Source: Paenibacillus oenotherae
GTDB lineage: Bacteria; Bacillota; Bacilli; Paenibacillales; Paenibacillaceae
DNA: 49,615 nt
Assembly: GCF_019443105.1 (NCBI RefSeq)
Contig: NZ_JAHZIJ010000027.1
Coordinates: forward strand, 1-49,615
Reading direction: 5' to 3'
The notes beneath the pieces are model-generated. The model had not been told where the DNA came from and made no database searches. It saw nothing but the letters and a program-made list of their open reading frames with translations. This document shows positions 1 to 9,402 of the stretch, one piece after another. The stretch's first letter is position 1. Each line of letters starts with the position of its first letter. Made by a program: the position numbers and the translations under genes.

Positions 1-122
1 GGGAGAACAGTTTCATCGACGGGATCTGCGTCCCTAAAGATGCTTCGTTTTCCCGGCTACCACCATCGTATAACACTTACAAAAATAGGCCAACCAGAAT
101 TCTCTGGCTGACCTAATAATAC

Positions 123-171
123 GAAAAGATGCTTCCAGTTCCACTTATTAGTGGTTTGGAGGCATCTTTTC
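123..171. terminator. Long stem-loop downstream of topB
   Basis: A GAAAAGATGC arm pairs with a GCATCTTTTC arm, and a CCAC/GTGG stem closes the TTATTA loop. The T-run lies within the distal arm on both strands, so the hairpin could work in either direction. It sits 57 bases past the topB stop and is the likely end of the minus-strand topB transcript. A second small palindrome (CCAGA/TCTGG around ATTC) lies at about 95-108. Bases 1-120 hold no gene that I can recognise. Confidence 0.6.
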
Positions 172-227
172 ACATCATTTGGGACTAACTCATTGGATAT
201 TGGACTTTTCGGACGGACAAGCCTATT

Positions 228-2585
228 TCATTCGTTTAATGCTGCAAATTCGATCGTTCCGCGCTCCCGATCTGCAAGGATCAGCTTGCCTGAGAATGCT
301 GCGCCATCTGCTGATTTCAGCGTAAGCTTGCGCGTCTCGCCATTAGTCACTAACGCCTTCGCCATCGCAGCTGTTATCGCTCTGCCCTGCTGCTCCTTCC
401 AAATGACGAAGGAACAGCCTTCTCTGAAGCGGATACAGCCATAACCACGTTTTCCTTCAACGACTTGGCCACCGCAGCCTGGGCGAGGACAACCTCCGAT
501 GACAGCAGGAGCATTGCTTGAAGTCGCGGATGCCGGAGTGGCCGGTTCATTCTCTCCGCCCGCAGCGCTCTTCTTGGGAGCTGTTTTCCTCGTCTTCGGG
601 GCAGAGACGCTCTTGTCGGATGACGCCTTCCTTCCTGCAGCAGCAGCGGATACGCTTTTCTCTGCGTCCCCCTTGCTGCGGCTGCGCCCCTTCTTCTCTG
701 CTTCTTCCTCAGCGAACAGACTTGCTGCTGCCGGACGCTGGCGCTTTACTTTACCGACAATCATCTCGGCGAACTGCTTCACCTTCTGCATAAACTGCTC
801 GTCCGATGCTTCACCCTTGGAGATTTGGTGAAGACGCTGTTCCCAGCGTCCTGTCATCTCTGGCGATGCCAGCAATTCCACGCCTGCACCGCGAATAAGC
901 TCGATAGCAGCGCAGCCTTTCGTCGTTATATCCAGCCGTTTGCCAGTAGGCTTAATGTAACCGACCTGCTTGAGCCGCTCTATGGTAGCTGCGCGGGTAG
1001 CCGGTGTTCCAAGACCCGTCTGCTTCATCGCTTCCCTCAGCTCGTCATCCTCGATTGATTTGCCGGCACTCTCCATCGCCTTGAGCAGCGTGCCCTCTGT
1101 GAACGGCTTGGGCGGCTTAGTCGCCTTCTCCACAGCAGCAGCCTCAGAGCAATGCACCGGTAATGCTGCATTCACAGAGAACGGACGGTCCGTCACCATT
1201 AATTCATCCTCTGAATCATCAGCTCCGGTTCCATCGTCACCCTTCTTCTTGCGGGACTTCTCAGGCGCTCCCTTGCTCTCATCACCGCTAAGAACAACGC
1301 GCCAACCGGCATCAAGCTGCTCCTTGGCCCGTGTGCGGAACGTCTCCCCTTCAACCTCCGTTATCACCTCGTGATTGTTGTATACAGCGGGCGGATAGTA
1401 ATGGGATAAAAATCTGCGCACAATCAGATCGTAAATATTCTGCTCCTCAGCACTTAATGCGCCGGGCTTCTTGGGAGTCGGAAGAATGGCATGGTGATCC
1501 TCAACCTTGGCCGGATTGCATACCGCTTTATTGCCTTTATGAACACGGCTGTGATCGGCCCCATTCGCCAAATCCCCGTACTGGGTGGACTGCTTTAACG
1601 TATTCAGCACATTGCCCATAACCGGGATATTCTCTTCCGTCACATAGTTCGAGCTGGTTCTCGGATACGTAATGACTTTATGCTTCTCATAGAGAGCTTG
1701 CGCAATATCAAGCGTTTTCTTGGCGGGATAGCCGAACTTGCCATTGGCTTCACGTTGAAGCAAGGTCAGGTCATACAATCTGAACGGGTATTCCTTCGAT
1801 TCATTCGTTTCATAGCTGACAATTCGCCCCTGCTTGTCCGCCACCTTGGCAGCCAGCGCCTCAGCCTGCTCACGCTTCGTAATGCGATCACCCTGCCAAA
1901 GTCCCTTGTAGCTGAAATCCTCTTGATTGAATACGGCCTGGACTACAAAATAAGTTTCACTATCGAAGGCCGTTATTTCTTTGTGTCGGTCATAGAGCAG
2001 CGCCAGGACAGGCGTCTGCACTCTGCCTACCGACAGCAGCGTACGGTGGCGGATCGTGAAAGCTCTTGACGCATTCATGCCAACAAGCCAATCGGCTTCG
2101 CTCCGCGCCCGTGCGGCACGGGTTAACGGATCATATTCCTGGTCACTGCGCAGCATATCGAACCCACGACGAATAGTCTCCGGTGTTAAGTCGGAGATCC
2201 ATAGCCGTTCAGTAGGCTGTGTCATTTTCAAATATTGCCTGATCAGGTGGAATATAAGCTGCCCTTCGCGCCCGGCATCGCAGGCATTAACCAAACGGTC
2301 GCAGCGCTTGGACAGATCTCCTATAATCTGCAGCTGATCCTTCGTCCTCGGATTAGGAAACAGAATGAAGCGATCCGGTATAATCGGCAAATCCGCTTCA
2401 TTCCACTTTTTATATTTGGGATCATAATGATCCGGTTCAGCAAGACTGACTAGATGCCCGATTGCCCATGTAATGATATACTGCTCGCCTTCCAGATAGG
2501 ACCGCTTGTTCTGCGCTTTAGGTTCAATGACAGCAGCTATCGTGCGGCCCATATCCGGCTTCTCAGCGATGATTAATGTTTTCAA
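228..2585 (-). CDS. topB: DNA topoisomerase III
   Basis: Type IA topoisomerase that nicks and rejoins one DNA strand to decatenate replication and recombination intermediates. The 785-residue protein has the Toprim signature near the N-terminus (IIAEKPDMG at residues 5-13, then DAGREGQ at about 103-109) and the catalytic tyrosine Y307 in TYPRTSS. A low-complexity basic Ala/Lys/Ser linker (about 640-700) precedes a C-terminal topoisomerase zinc-finger-like repeat (GGCPRPGCGG, then GCSFVIW). The start is a TTG at 2583-2585, with AAAGAGG a few bases upstream. B. subtilis TopB is about 727 residues, so the extra length is mainly the linker. The upstream gene ends 15 bases before the start, so the two are probably co-transcribed. 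Confidence 0.96.
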   Translation of the reverse strand: MKTLIIAEKPDMGRTIAAVIEPKAQNKRSYLEGEQYIITWAIGHLVSLAEPDHYDPKYKKWNEADLPIIPDRFILFPNPRTKDQLQIIGDLSKRCDRLVNACDAGREGQLIFHLIRQYLKMTQPTERLWISDLTPETIRRGFDMLRSDQEYDPLTRAARARSEADWLVGMNASRAFTIRHRTLLSVGRVQTPVLALLYDRHKEITAFDSETYFVVQAVFNQEDFSYKGLWQGDRITKREQAEALAAKVADKQGRIVSYETNESKEYPFRLYDLTLLQREANGKFGYPAKKTLDIAQALYEKHKVITYPRTSSNYVTEENIPVMGNVLNTLKQSTQYGDLANGADHSRVHKGNKAVCNPAKVEDHHAILPTPKKPGALSAEEQNIYDLIVRRFLSHYYPPAVYNNHEVITEVEGETFRTRAKEQLDAGWRVVLSGDESKGAPEKSRKKKGDDGTGADDSEDELMVTDRPFSVNAALPVHCSEAAAVEKATKPPKPFTEGTLLKAMESAGKSIEDDELREAMKQTGLGTPATRAATIERLKQVGYIKPTGKRLDITTKGCAAIELIRGAGVELLASPEMTGRWEQRLHQISKGEASDEQFMQKVKQFAEMIVGKVKRQRPAAASLFAEEEAEKKGRSRSKGDAEKSVSAAAAGRKASSDKSVSAPKTRKTAPKKSAAGGENEPATPASATSSNAPAVIGGCPRPGCGGQVVEGKRGYGCIRFREGCSFVIWKEQQGRAITAAMAKALVTNGETRKLTLKSADGAAFSGKLILADRERGTIEFAALNE

Positions 2586-2600
2586 CTGATCGCCTCTTTA

Positions 2601-3731
2601 CTACGGGGTATCTGTCTCCAAATGACGTTTCATCGCCTTAAAAATACTTCGTACACCATTGGACCAATTAGGGTCCTCTGCATACTCTCTGTTAATCCAC
2701 GTAAAAGCATCCCTGTTATCCGGCCTGTCCTTGCTCAGCCGCATAATCGTACGTGCTGCTACAGCAGCCGACTGCTTGATCGTTGTATTATATTCTTCCC
2801 AGCTATGAAAAACATTGAACGGGTTGTTCGCTATCTTCTTCGCCTGTTTATGGTCTCTAGGCACAAACCCTTGCTCTTGCCCGGTAATAGCAAATAGAAA
2901 CAGCGGATGAATATCAAATTCCCTGGCAGTATCCAATATGGCATTCATATAAGGTGCATCAGCAAGAATCGATTTCTTACTCTGCAGGAATGCCGTTAGC
3001 CGCGCCCGGTCTACCTCGATATATTGCAGTTCAGCCGGAAGCTCATTCTTGGATTGCAGCACGATGTCCTTCGTCGGAATTGGTGCCGCAATCGGCAGCG
3101 GGTCAGCAGTCTGCTCCGTTTTCATGAGGTGCCATCCATACATCGTAGTCGTAATGACAAGCAGCAAGGAAAGTACAGCATACAGTGATGTACGCATGAC
3201 ATTGTGCTGGCGCAGCGGCAGCTCTATCACTTGTCCGACGACACTGGCTAATGCTAGTCCGGTCTCGCCCCCGCTGATGCTCTGAAGACCGGCCGCATGA
3301 GACTTTGCCCTGCTCCATGCCGAACTGTCTTCCCCGTTTACCGCATCAGCGTTCGACGCCGCAGCCAGCAATCCGCGGAACGCTGCTGCATCCATGTCCA
3401 GATTCAGCCGCTGCTCCGTCCATGACTGGAGGGGCTCTAGAAGCTCCGGATCCTCCAAGCTCAAGGACAGGCAGCGTGAAAAAATATGCTCGGCGCCAAC
3501 AGGCCGCTGCTCAGCAGCAACAACTTCTCGCAATAGCTCGGCTGCAAGCTTGCGCTTCACATCATTCGTGAAATCCGGCAGCTGCTTTAATACGATCTGC
3601 CGCATCGCATCCGCAACAATCTCGGCATGACGATGACTCGGCAGATCTCTATATTTCACCTTTACATAATGACGAATGTTGCCAATGTCGGTCGGCGTAA
3701 GCACAGTGGCGCCGTCGGTCCGCATCGTCAT
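2601..3731 (-). CDS. Membrane-anchored protein with glucosaminidase-like C-terminal domain
   Basis: No named family is recognised for the whole protein (376 residues). Residues 1-175 are soluble, helical and cytoplasmic in character. A single membrane segment lies at about 181-203 (LYAVLSLLLVITTTMYGW). The outer part at about 260-370 resembles the lysozyme-like N-acetylglucosaminidase fold: ITGQEQGF (candidate catalytic E286) is followed by NNPFNVF, the usual place of the family's NN[PL]F motif. This suggests a wall-acting or wall-sensing protein, but the catalytic activity is inferred. A second ATG at 3723-3725 (MRTDG...) has better spacing from the GGGGGA ribosome binding site than the first, which touches it. 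It lies 15 bases upstream of topB. Confidence 0.7.
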   Translation of the reverse strand: MTMRTDGATVLTPTDIGNIRHYVKVKYRDLPSHRHAEIVADAMRQIVLKQLPDFTNDVKRKLAAELLREVVAAEQRPVGAEHIFSRCLSLSLEDPELLEPLQSWTEQRLNLDMDAAAFRGLLAAASNADAVNGEDSSAWSRAKSHAAGLQSISGGETGLALASVVGQVIELPLRQHNVMRTSLYAVLSLLLVITTTMYGWHLMKTEQTADPLPIAAPIPTKDIVLQSKNELPAELQYIEVDRARLTAFLQSKKSILADAPYMNAILDTAREFDIHPLFLFAITGQEQGFVPRDHKQAKKIANNPFNVFHSWEEYNTTIKQSAAVAARTIMRLSKDRPDNRDAFTWINREYAEDPNWSNGVRSIFKAMKRHLETDTP

Positions 3732-3770
3732 TCCCCCAACTGAAGAGTGGCTAATCCAATCTCTTCGATT

Positions 3771-4106
3771 CTACCACAACTTTCCTGCCGTTGGGGAGGA
3801 TAGATTTGCAATGGCCAGCTGGATTTCCGGGCGCTCCATATATGCCGCTATCTGCTCTTTCTCGCTTGCCGTAAATTGAAACTCGCAATCGCAGCCTTCA
3901 TCCAGAGGAACGATCTGAGCAATCATTCCATTGATCGTACAAATAACGAGAACCGTAAGCAAAGTTATACCAGCTGGAATTGGTGTTGCATCCGACAATT
4001 CAACATCCAGCTCAATATCAACCCATTGCCCGTCACGCGGTTCAATATGGGGATGGAATGCAGTGAATACCAGCTCCGTTATCGTATCAGACCCGTATTG
4101 AATCAT
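3771..4106 (-). CDS. Conserved-looking hypothetical protein
   Basis: A 111-residue protein that I do not recognise. It starts at an ATG preceded by GGAGGG at ideal distance, which supports translation. It is acidic, with a hydrophobic stretch at about 42-66 (AGITLLTVLVICTINGMIAQIV) that is more like a buried beta/alpha segment than a clear membrane helix. A CDC motif lies at about 72-74. It sits between the gltD terminator and the glucosaminidase-like gene, which starts about 40 bases downstream, so it may lead that short operon. No function is proposed. Confidence 0.6.
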   Translation of the reverse strand: MIQYGSDTITELVFTAFHPHIEPRDGQWVDIELDVELSDATPIPAGITLLTVLVICTINGMIAQIVPLDEGCDCEFQFTASEKEQIAAYMERPEIQLAIANLSSPTAGKLW

Positions 4107-4192
4107 TTGATTCCCTCCTCGCCTTCGCGCTCTTCATCTTCATCGTTTCAGCCTATTTCGCACTCTATGCCCGGCACAGACGAATTCCAAGC

Positions 4193-4217
4193 AAATAAAA
4201 AGCGCCCGAAGGCGCTT
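4193..4217 (-). terminator. Rho-independent terminator of gltD
   Basis: On the minus strand AGCGCC-TTCG-GGCGCT forms a 6-bp GC stem with a UUCG loop, followed at once by TTTTATTT. It lies about 32 bases past the gltD stop codon. Confidence 0.9.
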
Positions 4218-4248
4218 CGTTATACCTATTATGACACATCTCTATACT

Positions 4249-5736
4249 TTATGGCAGCATTGTTGTTCCCATCAGGTAGCGGTCAACCTCACGAGCCGCT
4301 TCACGGCCTTCATTGATTGCCCACACGACAAGACTTTGACCACGACGCATATCACCAGCCGCGAACACTTTGTCTACACTTGTGCGGTAATCTCCGTAAG
4401 AAGCCTTCACATTGGAACGGCGATCCTGTTCAAGACCGAGCTGATTAATAATGGAGTTCTCCGGGCCTTCGAAGCCGATTGCAATCATGACGATGTCTGC
4501 CGGCCATACTTTCTCCGTGCCTGGAATCTCCTTGTAGATCTTCCGGCCTGTTTCATCGACAGTGCGTTCAATTTGAACCGTGTGCAATTCCTTCAGGTTG
4601 CCGTTCTCGTCACCAACGAATTTCTTCGTCAGTACAGAGAAAGCACGCGGATCTTCGCCGTAGAGAGCTTTCGCTTCCTCTTGCGCATAGTCCAGCGTAT
4701 AGACATTCGGGAATTCTGGCCAAGGATTGTTGATTTGATCACGCTCCAATGGCGCTTTGGCATGAGTACCGAATTGCGTGACCGACTTGCAGCCATGGCG
4801 AAGCGCTGTCGCTACACAGTCCGTACCGGTATCGCCGCCGCCGATAACAATTACATCCTTGTCTTTGGCGGAAATATAATTGCCGTCCTCCAGATTGGAG
4901 TCCAGATAACTCTTGATTGTGCCGTTCAAGTAATCCATTGCCAGATGAACGCCCTTCAAATCGCGGCCTTCAATATCGACCTCACGGGCTTTCGTTGCGC
5001 CGCCGCACAGGACAACAGCATCAAACTCGTTCATCAGCTGGTCTGCTGGAATATCCTTGCCGATCTCGGTATTCGTAACGAAAGTAATCCCTTCCGCTGC
5101 CAGCAGATCAACACGGCGCTGAACGACATGCTTCTCCAGCTTCATTGTCGGGATTCCATACATCAGCAAGCCGCCGATACGATCCGCACGCTCATAGACC
5201 GTTACCGTATGCCCTGCTTTATTCAACTGAGCCGCAGCCGCGAGGCCAGCAGGTCCAGAACCTACAACAGCGACGCGCTTGCCTGTACGCACTTTAGGAG
5301 GGTGAGGCACGACCCAGCCTTCGTCGAAGCCCTTATCGATAATTGCTTGCTCAATCGTCTTAATCGTAACCGCGTCGCCGATCAGGCCAACTGTACATGA
5401 TCCTTCGCAAGGCGCAGGACAGACTCGGCCGGTAAACTCAGGGAAATTGTTCGTTTTGTGCAAACGCTCCAGCGCTTCATGCCATAGTCCGCGGTAGATC
5501 AGGTTGTTCCACTCTGGAATAAGATTGTTGACCGGGCAGCCGGACGTCCCGCCGCTAAGCTCCATTCCTGTATGACAGTATGGCGTGCCGCAGTCCATGC
5601 AGCGCGCTCCTTGAGTACGCAATTGGTCATCGCTGAAATGCTTATGAAATTCTCCCCAATCCTTTATCCGATCAAGCGGATCGCGGTCAGTGGGCAGCTC
5701 GCGTTTAAAGTCCATGAATCCAGTAGGTGTTGACAT
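4249..5736 (-). CDS. gltD: Glutamate synthase small (NADPH) subunit
   Basis: Passes electrons from NADPH through FAD and Fe-S clusters to the large subunit GltB, which makes two glutamates from glutamine and 2-oxoglutarate. The 495-residue protein has the N-terminal cysteine cluster (CMDCGTPYC near residue 45, then a GCP and later CxxxC motif near 105-112). It also has a first dinucleotide fold ([12 protein letters not shown] near 153), a second ([11 protein letters not shown] near 297) and the C-terminal FAD motif [14 protein letters not shown] precedes the ATG. No gltB is adjacent in this window; in many Firmicutes gltB lies directly upstream, but here the next gene upstream is folA. The gene therefore has its own promoter and terminator. 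Confidence 0.95.
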   Translation of the reverse strand: MSTPTGFMDFKRELPTDRDPLDRIKDWGEFHKHFSDDQLRTQGARCMDCGTPYCHTGMELSGGTSGCPVNNLIPEWNNLIYRGLWHEALERLHKTNNFPEFTGRVCPAPCEGSCTVGLIGDAVTIKTIEQAIIDKGFDEGWVVPHPPKVRTGKRVAVVGSGPAGLAAAAQLNKAGHTVTVYERADRIGGLLMYGIPTMKLEKHVVQRRVDLLAAEGITFVTNTEIGKDIPADQLMNEFDAVVLCGGATKAREVDIEGRDLKGVHLAMDYLNGTIKSYLDSNLEDGNYISAKDKDVIVIGGGDTGTDCVATALRHGCKSVTQFGTHAKAPLERDQINNPWPEFPNVYTLDYAQEEAKALYGEDPRAFSVLTKKFVGDENGNLKELHTVQIERTVDETGRKIYKEIPGTEKVWPADIVMIAIGFEGPENSIINQLGLEQDRRSNVKASYGDYRTSVDKVFAAGDMRRGQSLVVWAINEGREAAREVDRYLMGTTMLP

Positions 5737-5792
5737 GATCGCTTATCCTCCATCTCTTTGTGCAAGGTACGCTCGAAACTCTCTCTCTAAAA

Positions 5793-5821
5793 AATATATC
5801 GAGAATTGCTGATTTTATCAA
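5793..5821 (-). promoter_or_regulatory. SigA-type promoter of gltD
   Basis: On the minus strand TTGATA (5816-5821) and TATATT (5793-5798) are separated by exactly 17 bases, about 60 bases upstream of the gltD start. Confidence 0.7.
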
Positions 5822-5951
5822 TATCAAACTTTGCCATTGAGAGCAAAGCATCTATATAATCGTAGCAATTGCACATCAACCGTTAAATGGATTTTCCGTA
5901 TAATAATTTGCACTTTAATACATATCATTCGTCATAGACTGGCATAAAATT

Positions 5952-6464
5952 CTAATTTTTCGACACCGTATTGCGTACATAAGTGCAAATTTTGAAATCA
6001 TAGCTGTTCTTCTCGTCCCGTTCATGAGAGATTTCTTCAACCAAACGCCAATCGGCAGCATCAAAGGCAGGAAAGAATGCATCGCCTTCAACATCGGCAT
6101 CCACCTTGGTCACCAGCAGCTTGTCAGCGAAAGGAAGGAATTGCTTGTAGACCTGTTCCCCGCCGATAACGACGAGTTCCTGCTCCTGGTCACTATGATC
6201 AGCCAGAAGGGAACATGCCTCCTCGACGGTATGGACGGCCTCGCAGCCCTCTGCATGCCAGTTGGGATCGCGGGTCAGTATGATATTCCGGCGGTCCTTG
6301 AGCGGCCGTCCGAGCGATTCGAACGTTTTGCGGCCCATTAGAACGGCTCTGCCTATTGTTGATCGGCGGAAGTGCGCCATCTCAGCCGGCAGCTTCCATG
6401 GCAGTTGATTATTAATGCCGATGACGTTATTATGAGCCATCGCAGCTACTAGCGTAATGCTCAT
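5952..6464 (-). CDS. folA: Dihydrofolate reductase
   Basis: Reduces dihydrofolate to tetrahydrofolate with NADPH, restoring the cofactor oxidised by thymidylate synthase. It has 170 residues, the usual size. It shows the N-terminal NNVIG...LPWKLPAEM substrate-loop region, MGRKTFESLGRPLKDR, and the VIGGEQVYKQFLP motif that lines the NADPH site. AAGGGGG precedes the ATG. The thyA stop lies 21 bases upstream, so folA is the second gene of a thyA-folA pair, a common arrangement because the two enzymes form one cycle. Confidence 0.97.
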   Translation of the reverse strand: MSITLVAAMAHNNVIGINNQLPWKLPAEMAHFRRSTIGRAVLMGRKTFESLGRPLKDRRNIILTRDPNWHAEGCEAVHTVEEACSLLADHSDQEQELVVIGGEQVYKQFLPFADKLLVTKVDADVEGDAFFPAFDAADWRLVEEISHERDEKNSYDFKICTYVRNTVSKN

Positions 6465-6485
6465 GCGCAGCAGCCCCCTTTCTGT

Positions 6486-7280
6486 CTAGATCGCTACCTC
6501 TGCCTTAATCGTCGGATGATGCTCATAATGGAGAATTTCGAAATCTTCAAACTTATACTCAAAGATGGACGCCGGCTTGCGCTTAATTACAAGCTGCGGC
6601 AGCGGGAGCGGCTCTCTCGTCAACTGGAGCTTGACCTGCTCGATATGATTGCTGTAGATATGAACGTCCGCACCTGAATATATAAACTCCCCAACTTCCA
6701 GATCGCACTGCTGTGCAATCATATGTGTGAGGAGAGCATATTGCGCAATATTGAAAGGCAGCCCCAGGAACGTATCGGAAGAGCGCATTGTCAGCATACA
6801 GGATAATTTGCCGCCCGCCACATAGAACTGGAACACAAAATGGCACGGAGGCAGCTTCATATTGTCAATCTCAGCGACATTCCATGCGCTGACGATATGT
6901 CGCCGTGAATCGGGATTGCGCTTGATCGAATCGATGACGCCGGCAATTTGGTCAATTCTTCGTCCATCCGGCGCCTCCCACGCGCGCCACTGGGAGCCAT
7001 ACACCGGGCCCAGATCGCCGTTCTCATCCGCCCATTCATTCCATATCCGCACGCCATTCTCCTGCAAATAACGGACGTTCGTATCTCCCATGAGAAACCA
7101 GAGCAGTTCATGAATGATCGATTTCACATGCATCCTTTTGGTTGTGACAAGCGGAAACCCTTTGCTCAGATCGAAGCGCAGCTGCCTGCCGAATACAGAC
7201 ACCGTTCCCGTTCCCGTCCGATCCTCTTTGACGATCCCATTATCAAGCACATCCTGCAGCAAGTCCAAATATGATCTCAA
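6486..7280 (-). CDS. thyA: Thymidylate synthase
   Basis: Methylates dUMP to dTMP using methylenetetrahydrofolate. The best start is the TTG at 7278-7280 rather than the ATG nine codons upstream. The upstream ATG runs straight into the AGGAGAAGGGGG ribosome binding site. The TTG start gives MRSYLDLLQ..., which matches the E. coli N-terminus, a total of 264 residues as in E. coli ThyA, and the catalytic cysteine (LPPCHF) at position 146, the E. coli number. Other family signatures are [40 protein letters not shown] and HIYSNH. It is followed by folA. Confidence 0.96.
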   Translation of the reverse strand: MRSYLDLLQDVLDNGIVKEDRTGTGTVSVFGRQLRFDLSKGFPLVTTKRMHVKSIIHELLWFLMGDTNVRYLQENGVRIWNEWADENGDLGPVYGSQWRAWEAPDGRRIDQIAGVIDSIKRNPDSRRHIVSAWNVAEIDNMKLPPCHFVFQFYVAGGKLSCMLTMRSSDTFLGLPFNIAQYALLTHMIAQQCDLEVGEFIYSGADVHIYSNHIEQVKLQLTREPLPLPQLVIKRKPASIFEYKFEDFEILHYEHHPTIKAEVAI

Positions 7281-7397
7281 AGCAGATGAAACCCCCTTCT
7301 CCTGCAATTACGTTAACTCTAAAGTTGATTGTTCTAACATTCTACCATCTAACGCGCAATCTGACGAGCAAACAAACTCCCGGCCTTCGCATGCTGT

Positions 7398-7886
7398 TTA
7401 GCGAGCGTCCTCCCTTTCCTGCTTCCGCGCCATCCGCTGCTCATAACGGCCCGGGGCCGAGGCATGCAGCGCCTTCTCCTCCTCGCTCTCTGGAATCACG
7501 ATAGGAACCAGCGTTGGCCTTCCATTCTCGTCTAACGCCACGAAGGAGAAGAATGCTGTTACCGCGGTCGTTTTCTCGCCCGTATATACATTTTCAGCCA
7601 CTACCTTTACATAAACCTCCATCGAGCTTTTGCGGGTCCACGTAACATAAGCCTCCACCTCAATCACATCGCCCACCCGAATCGGCGCAACGAAATCCAG
7701 ACTATCCGTCGAGACAGTAACAGCAGGTTTACGGGCATGACGCATACTGGTAATCGCCGCTATTTTATCCATATATTCCATCACTTTACCGCCAAACATC
7801 GTCCCATGATAATTCGTGTCGGATGGAAAAATAAGCTGTGTCATTATCGAACGTGATTCACTTGCACGTCTGCTCTCCCGTTCCAT
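7398..7886 (-). CDS. Acyl-CoA thioesterase, hotdog fold (YkhA/YciA type)
   Basis: Likely hydrolyses acyl-CoA thioesters. The 162-residue protein has one hotdog domain with the family pattern PSDTNYHGTMFGGKVMEYMDKIAAI (quoted in parts here: SDTNYHGTMFGG, then MDKIAAI), the conserved SLDFVAPIRVGD loop and the following central strand. The C-terminal 30 residues are charged and probably flexible. AGGGGG precedes the ATG at good distance. It lies between thyA and the pdh operon, whose terminator is directly upstream, so it is probably a single-gene transcript. The exact acyl chain is not visible from sequence. Confidence 0.9.
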   Translation of the reverse strand: MERESRRASESRSIMTQLIFPSDTNYHGTMFGGKVMEYMDKIAAITSMRHARKPAVTVSTDSLDFVAPIRVGDVIEVEAYVTWTRKSSMEVYVKVVAENVYTGEKTTAVTAFFSFVALDENGRPTLVPIVIPESEEEKALHASAPGRYEQRMARKQEREDAR

Positions 7887-7920
7887 GCCGGTATGCCCCC
7901 TGTCATCGTATAGGAATCAG

Positions 7921-7956
7921 AAAAGAGGCCAGCCGCTGCAACAGCGGCGTGACCTC
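7921..7956 (-). terminator. Terminator of the pdh operon
   Basis: On the minus strand GAGGTCACGCCGCTG pairs with CAGCGGCTGGCCTC around a TTG loop and is followed by TTTTCTG, 27 bases past the pdhD stop. Confidence 0.88.
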
Positions 7957-7982
7957 CAAGCTCTCATGTCTCTAAACTTTGC

Positions 7983-9398
7983 TTACTTGCCAATCGCGTG
8001 TATAGGATGACCAAGCGCCATTTCGACTGCGTCGAGAACGATCTCTCCCAGCGTCGGATGCGCATGAATCGTAAGTGCAATATCCTCAAGCGTTGCGCCC
8101 ATTTCGATTGCAAGACCTAGCTCGGCAATCATGTTGGATGCTTCAATACCAGCAATCTGAGCACCGAGAACAAGCCCGTTGTCAGCATCTGCGATCACTT
8201 TCACGAAGCCCTCTTTGACGCCAAGGGACAGCGCGCGTCCATTGATGTTGAAAGGAAATTTGCCAACCTTCACATTATGGCCTTTATCCTTCGCTTCTTT
8301 CTCGCTGTAGCCGACACTGGAGCATTCCGGATCAGAAAATACGACAAGCGGGATGCACTTGTAATCGATCTTGCTCGGCTGTCCGGCAATGACCTCGGCT
8401 GCTACGCGGCCTTCGTACATCGCTTTATGCGCAAGCGCAGGCCCATCGATAATATCGCCAATTGCGAAAATATGCGGGATGTTCGTACGGCATTGCTCAT
8501 CGACTTCAATCAGACCGCGATCAGTCATTTTGATATTGATCAGATCAAGGCCAAGCTCGCCATCCGTATTCGGACGGCGGCCAACAGTAACGAGCAGATA
8601 ATCAGCCGTCACTTGCTTGTCTTCTCCGCCTACCGTGTAAGTAACCGTAACATCTTTGTCCGTCTGCTCCGCGCTCTTCGCTTGTGCGCCGGTCACAATC
8701 TCTGCCTGTGAGCCCTTAAGCTTCTTGGCTACAAGAGAAGACATATCCTTATCGAAGCCCGGAAGAATCGTATCGGAGCCCTCGATGATCGTTACTTTCG
8801 TGCCGAAGCGGGCATACATTTGTCCGAGCTCAACACCGATATAGCCGCCGCCGATAACGATCAGGCTCTTAGGAATCTCAGGCAGCGACAGCGCTTCGGT
8901 CGAGGACACGATACGGCCGCCGTACGGGAATGCCTTCAGCTCGATCGGACGGGAACCCGTCGCGATAATACAGTTCTTGAACCGGTAACGAGGCGCTTCC
9001 TGATCATTAAAGACACGAGCCTCGTTCTCGTTGATGAACATCACTTCGCCGCTGAAGTACTCGATCTTGTTCGCCTTGAGCAGCGATGCAACGCCGCCTG
9101 TCAGCTTTTTCACAACGCCATTCTTGAACTCCTGCACTTTGCTCCATTCAACCTTCACATCAGAAGCGGTAATGCCGAACTGGGAAGCATGGCCGATGGA
9201 TTCATATTGATGGGATGCGGAAATGAGCGCCTTGGAAGGAATACAGCCTACATTCAGGCATACGCCGCCGACATAAGCTTTATCCACAACAAGAACATTC
9301 TGTCCAAGCTGAGCGGCACGAATCGCCGCTACGTAACCGCCTGGTCCTGCACCAATGACTAGAGTATCAATATCCAGTGAAGCGTCACCTACTACCAT
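7983..9398 (-). CDS. pdhD: Dihydrolipoamide dehydrogenase, E3 of pyruvate dehydrogenase
   Basis: Flavoprotein that reoxidises the dihydrolipoyl groups of E2 and passes the electrons to NAD+. The 471-residue protein has the FAD motif GAGPGGYVAAIRAAQLG, the redox-active disulfide in GGVCLNVGCIPSK, the NAD-binding GGGYIGVELGQ, the second FAD motif FAIGDII and the C-terminal catalytic HAHPTLGE. GGAGGTG precedes the ATG. The pdhC stop is 4 bases upstream, so it is the last gene of pdhABCD. It probably also serves other 2-oxoacid dehydrogenases unless a second lpd exists elsewhere. Confidence 0.97.
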   Translation of the reverse strand: MVVGDASLDIDTLVIGAGPGGYVAAIRAAQLGQNVLVVDKAYVGGVCLNVGCIPSKALISASHQYESIGHASQFGITASDVKVEWSKVQEFKNGVVKKLTGGVASLLKANKIEYFSGEVMFINENEARVFNDQEAPRYRFKNCIIATGSRPIELKAFPYGGRIVSSTEALSLPEIPKSLIVIGGGYIGVELGQMYARFGTKVTIIEGSDTILPGFDKDMSSLVAKKLKGSQAEIVTGAQAKSAEQTDKDVTVTYTVGGEDKQVTADYLLVTVGRRPNTDGELGLDLINIKMTDRGLIEVDEQCRTNIPHIFAIGDIIDGPALAHKAMYEGRVAAEVIAGQPSKIDYKCIPLVVFSDPECSSVGYSEKEAKDKGHNVKVGKFPFNINGRALSLGVKEGFVKVIADADNGLVLGAQIAGIEASNMIAELGLAIEMGATLEDIALTIHAHPTLGEIVLDAVEMALGHPIHAIGK

Positions 9399-9402
9399 TG
9401 GG

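Noticed and set aside
1-120. End of a coding gene entering from the left edge
   Set aside because: Two plus-strand frames are open for about 36 codons, but neither gives a recognisable protein tail, and the stretch is too short to decide.
4231-5400. Long plus-strand open frame antisense to gltD
   Set aside because: It mirrors the codons of gltD, has no ribosome binding site and no recognisable domain. Similar antisense frames opposite pdhA, pdhC, pdhD and the ABC ATPase were dropped for the same reason.
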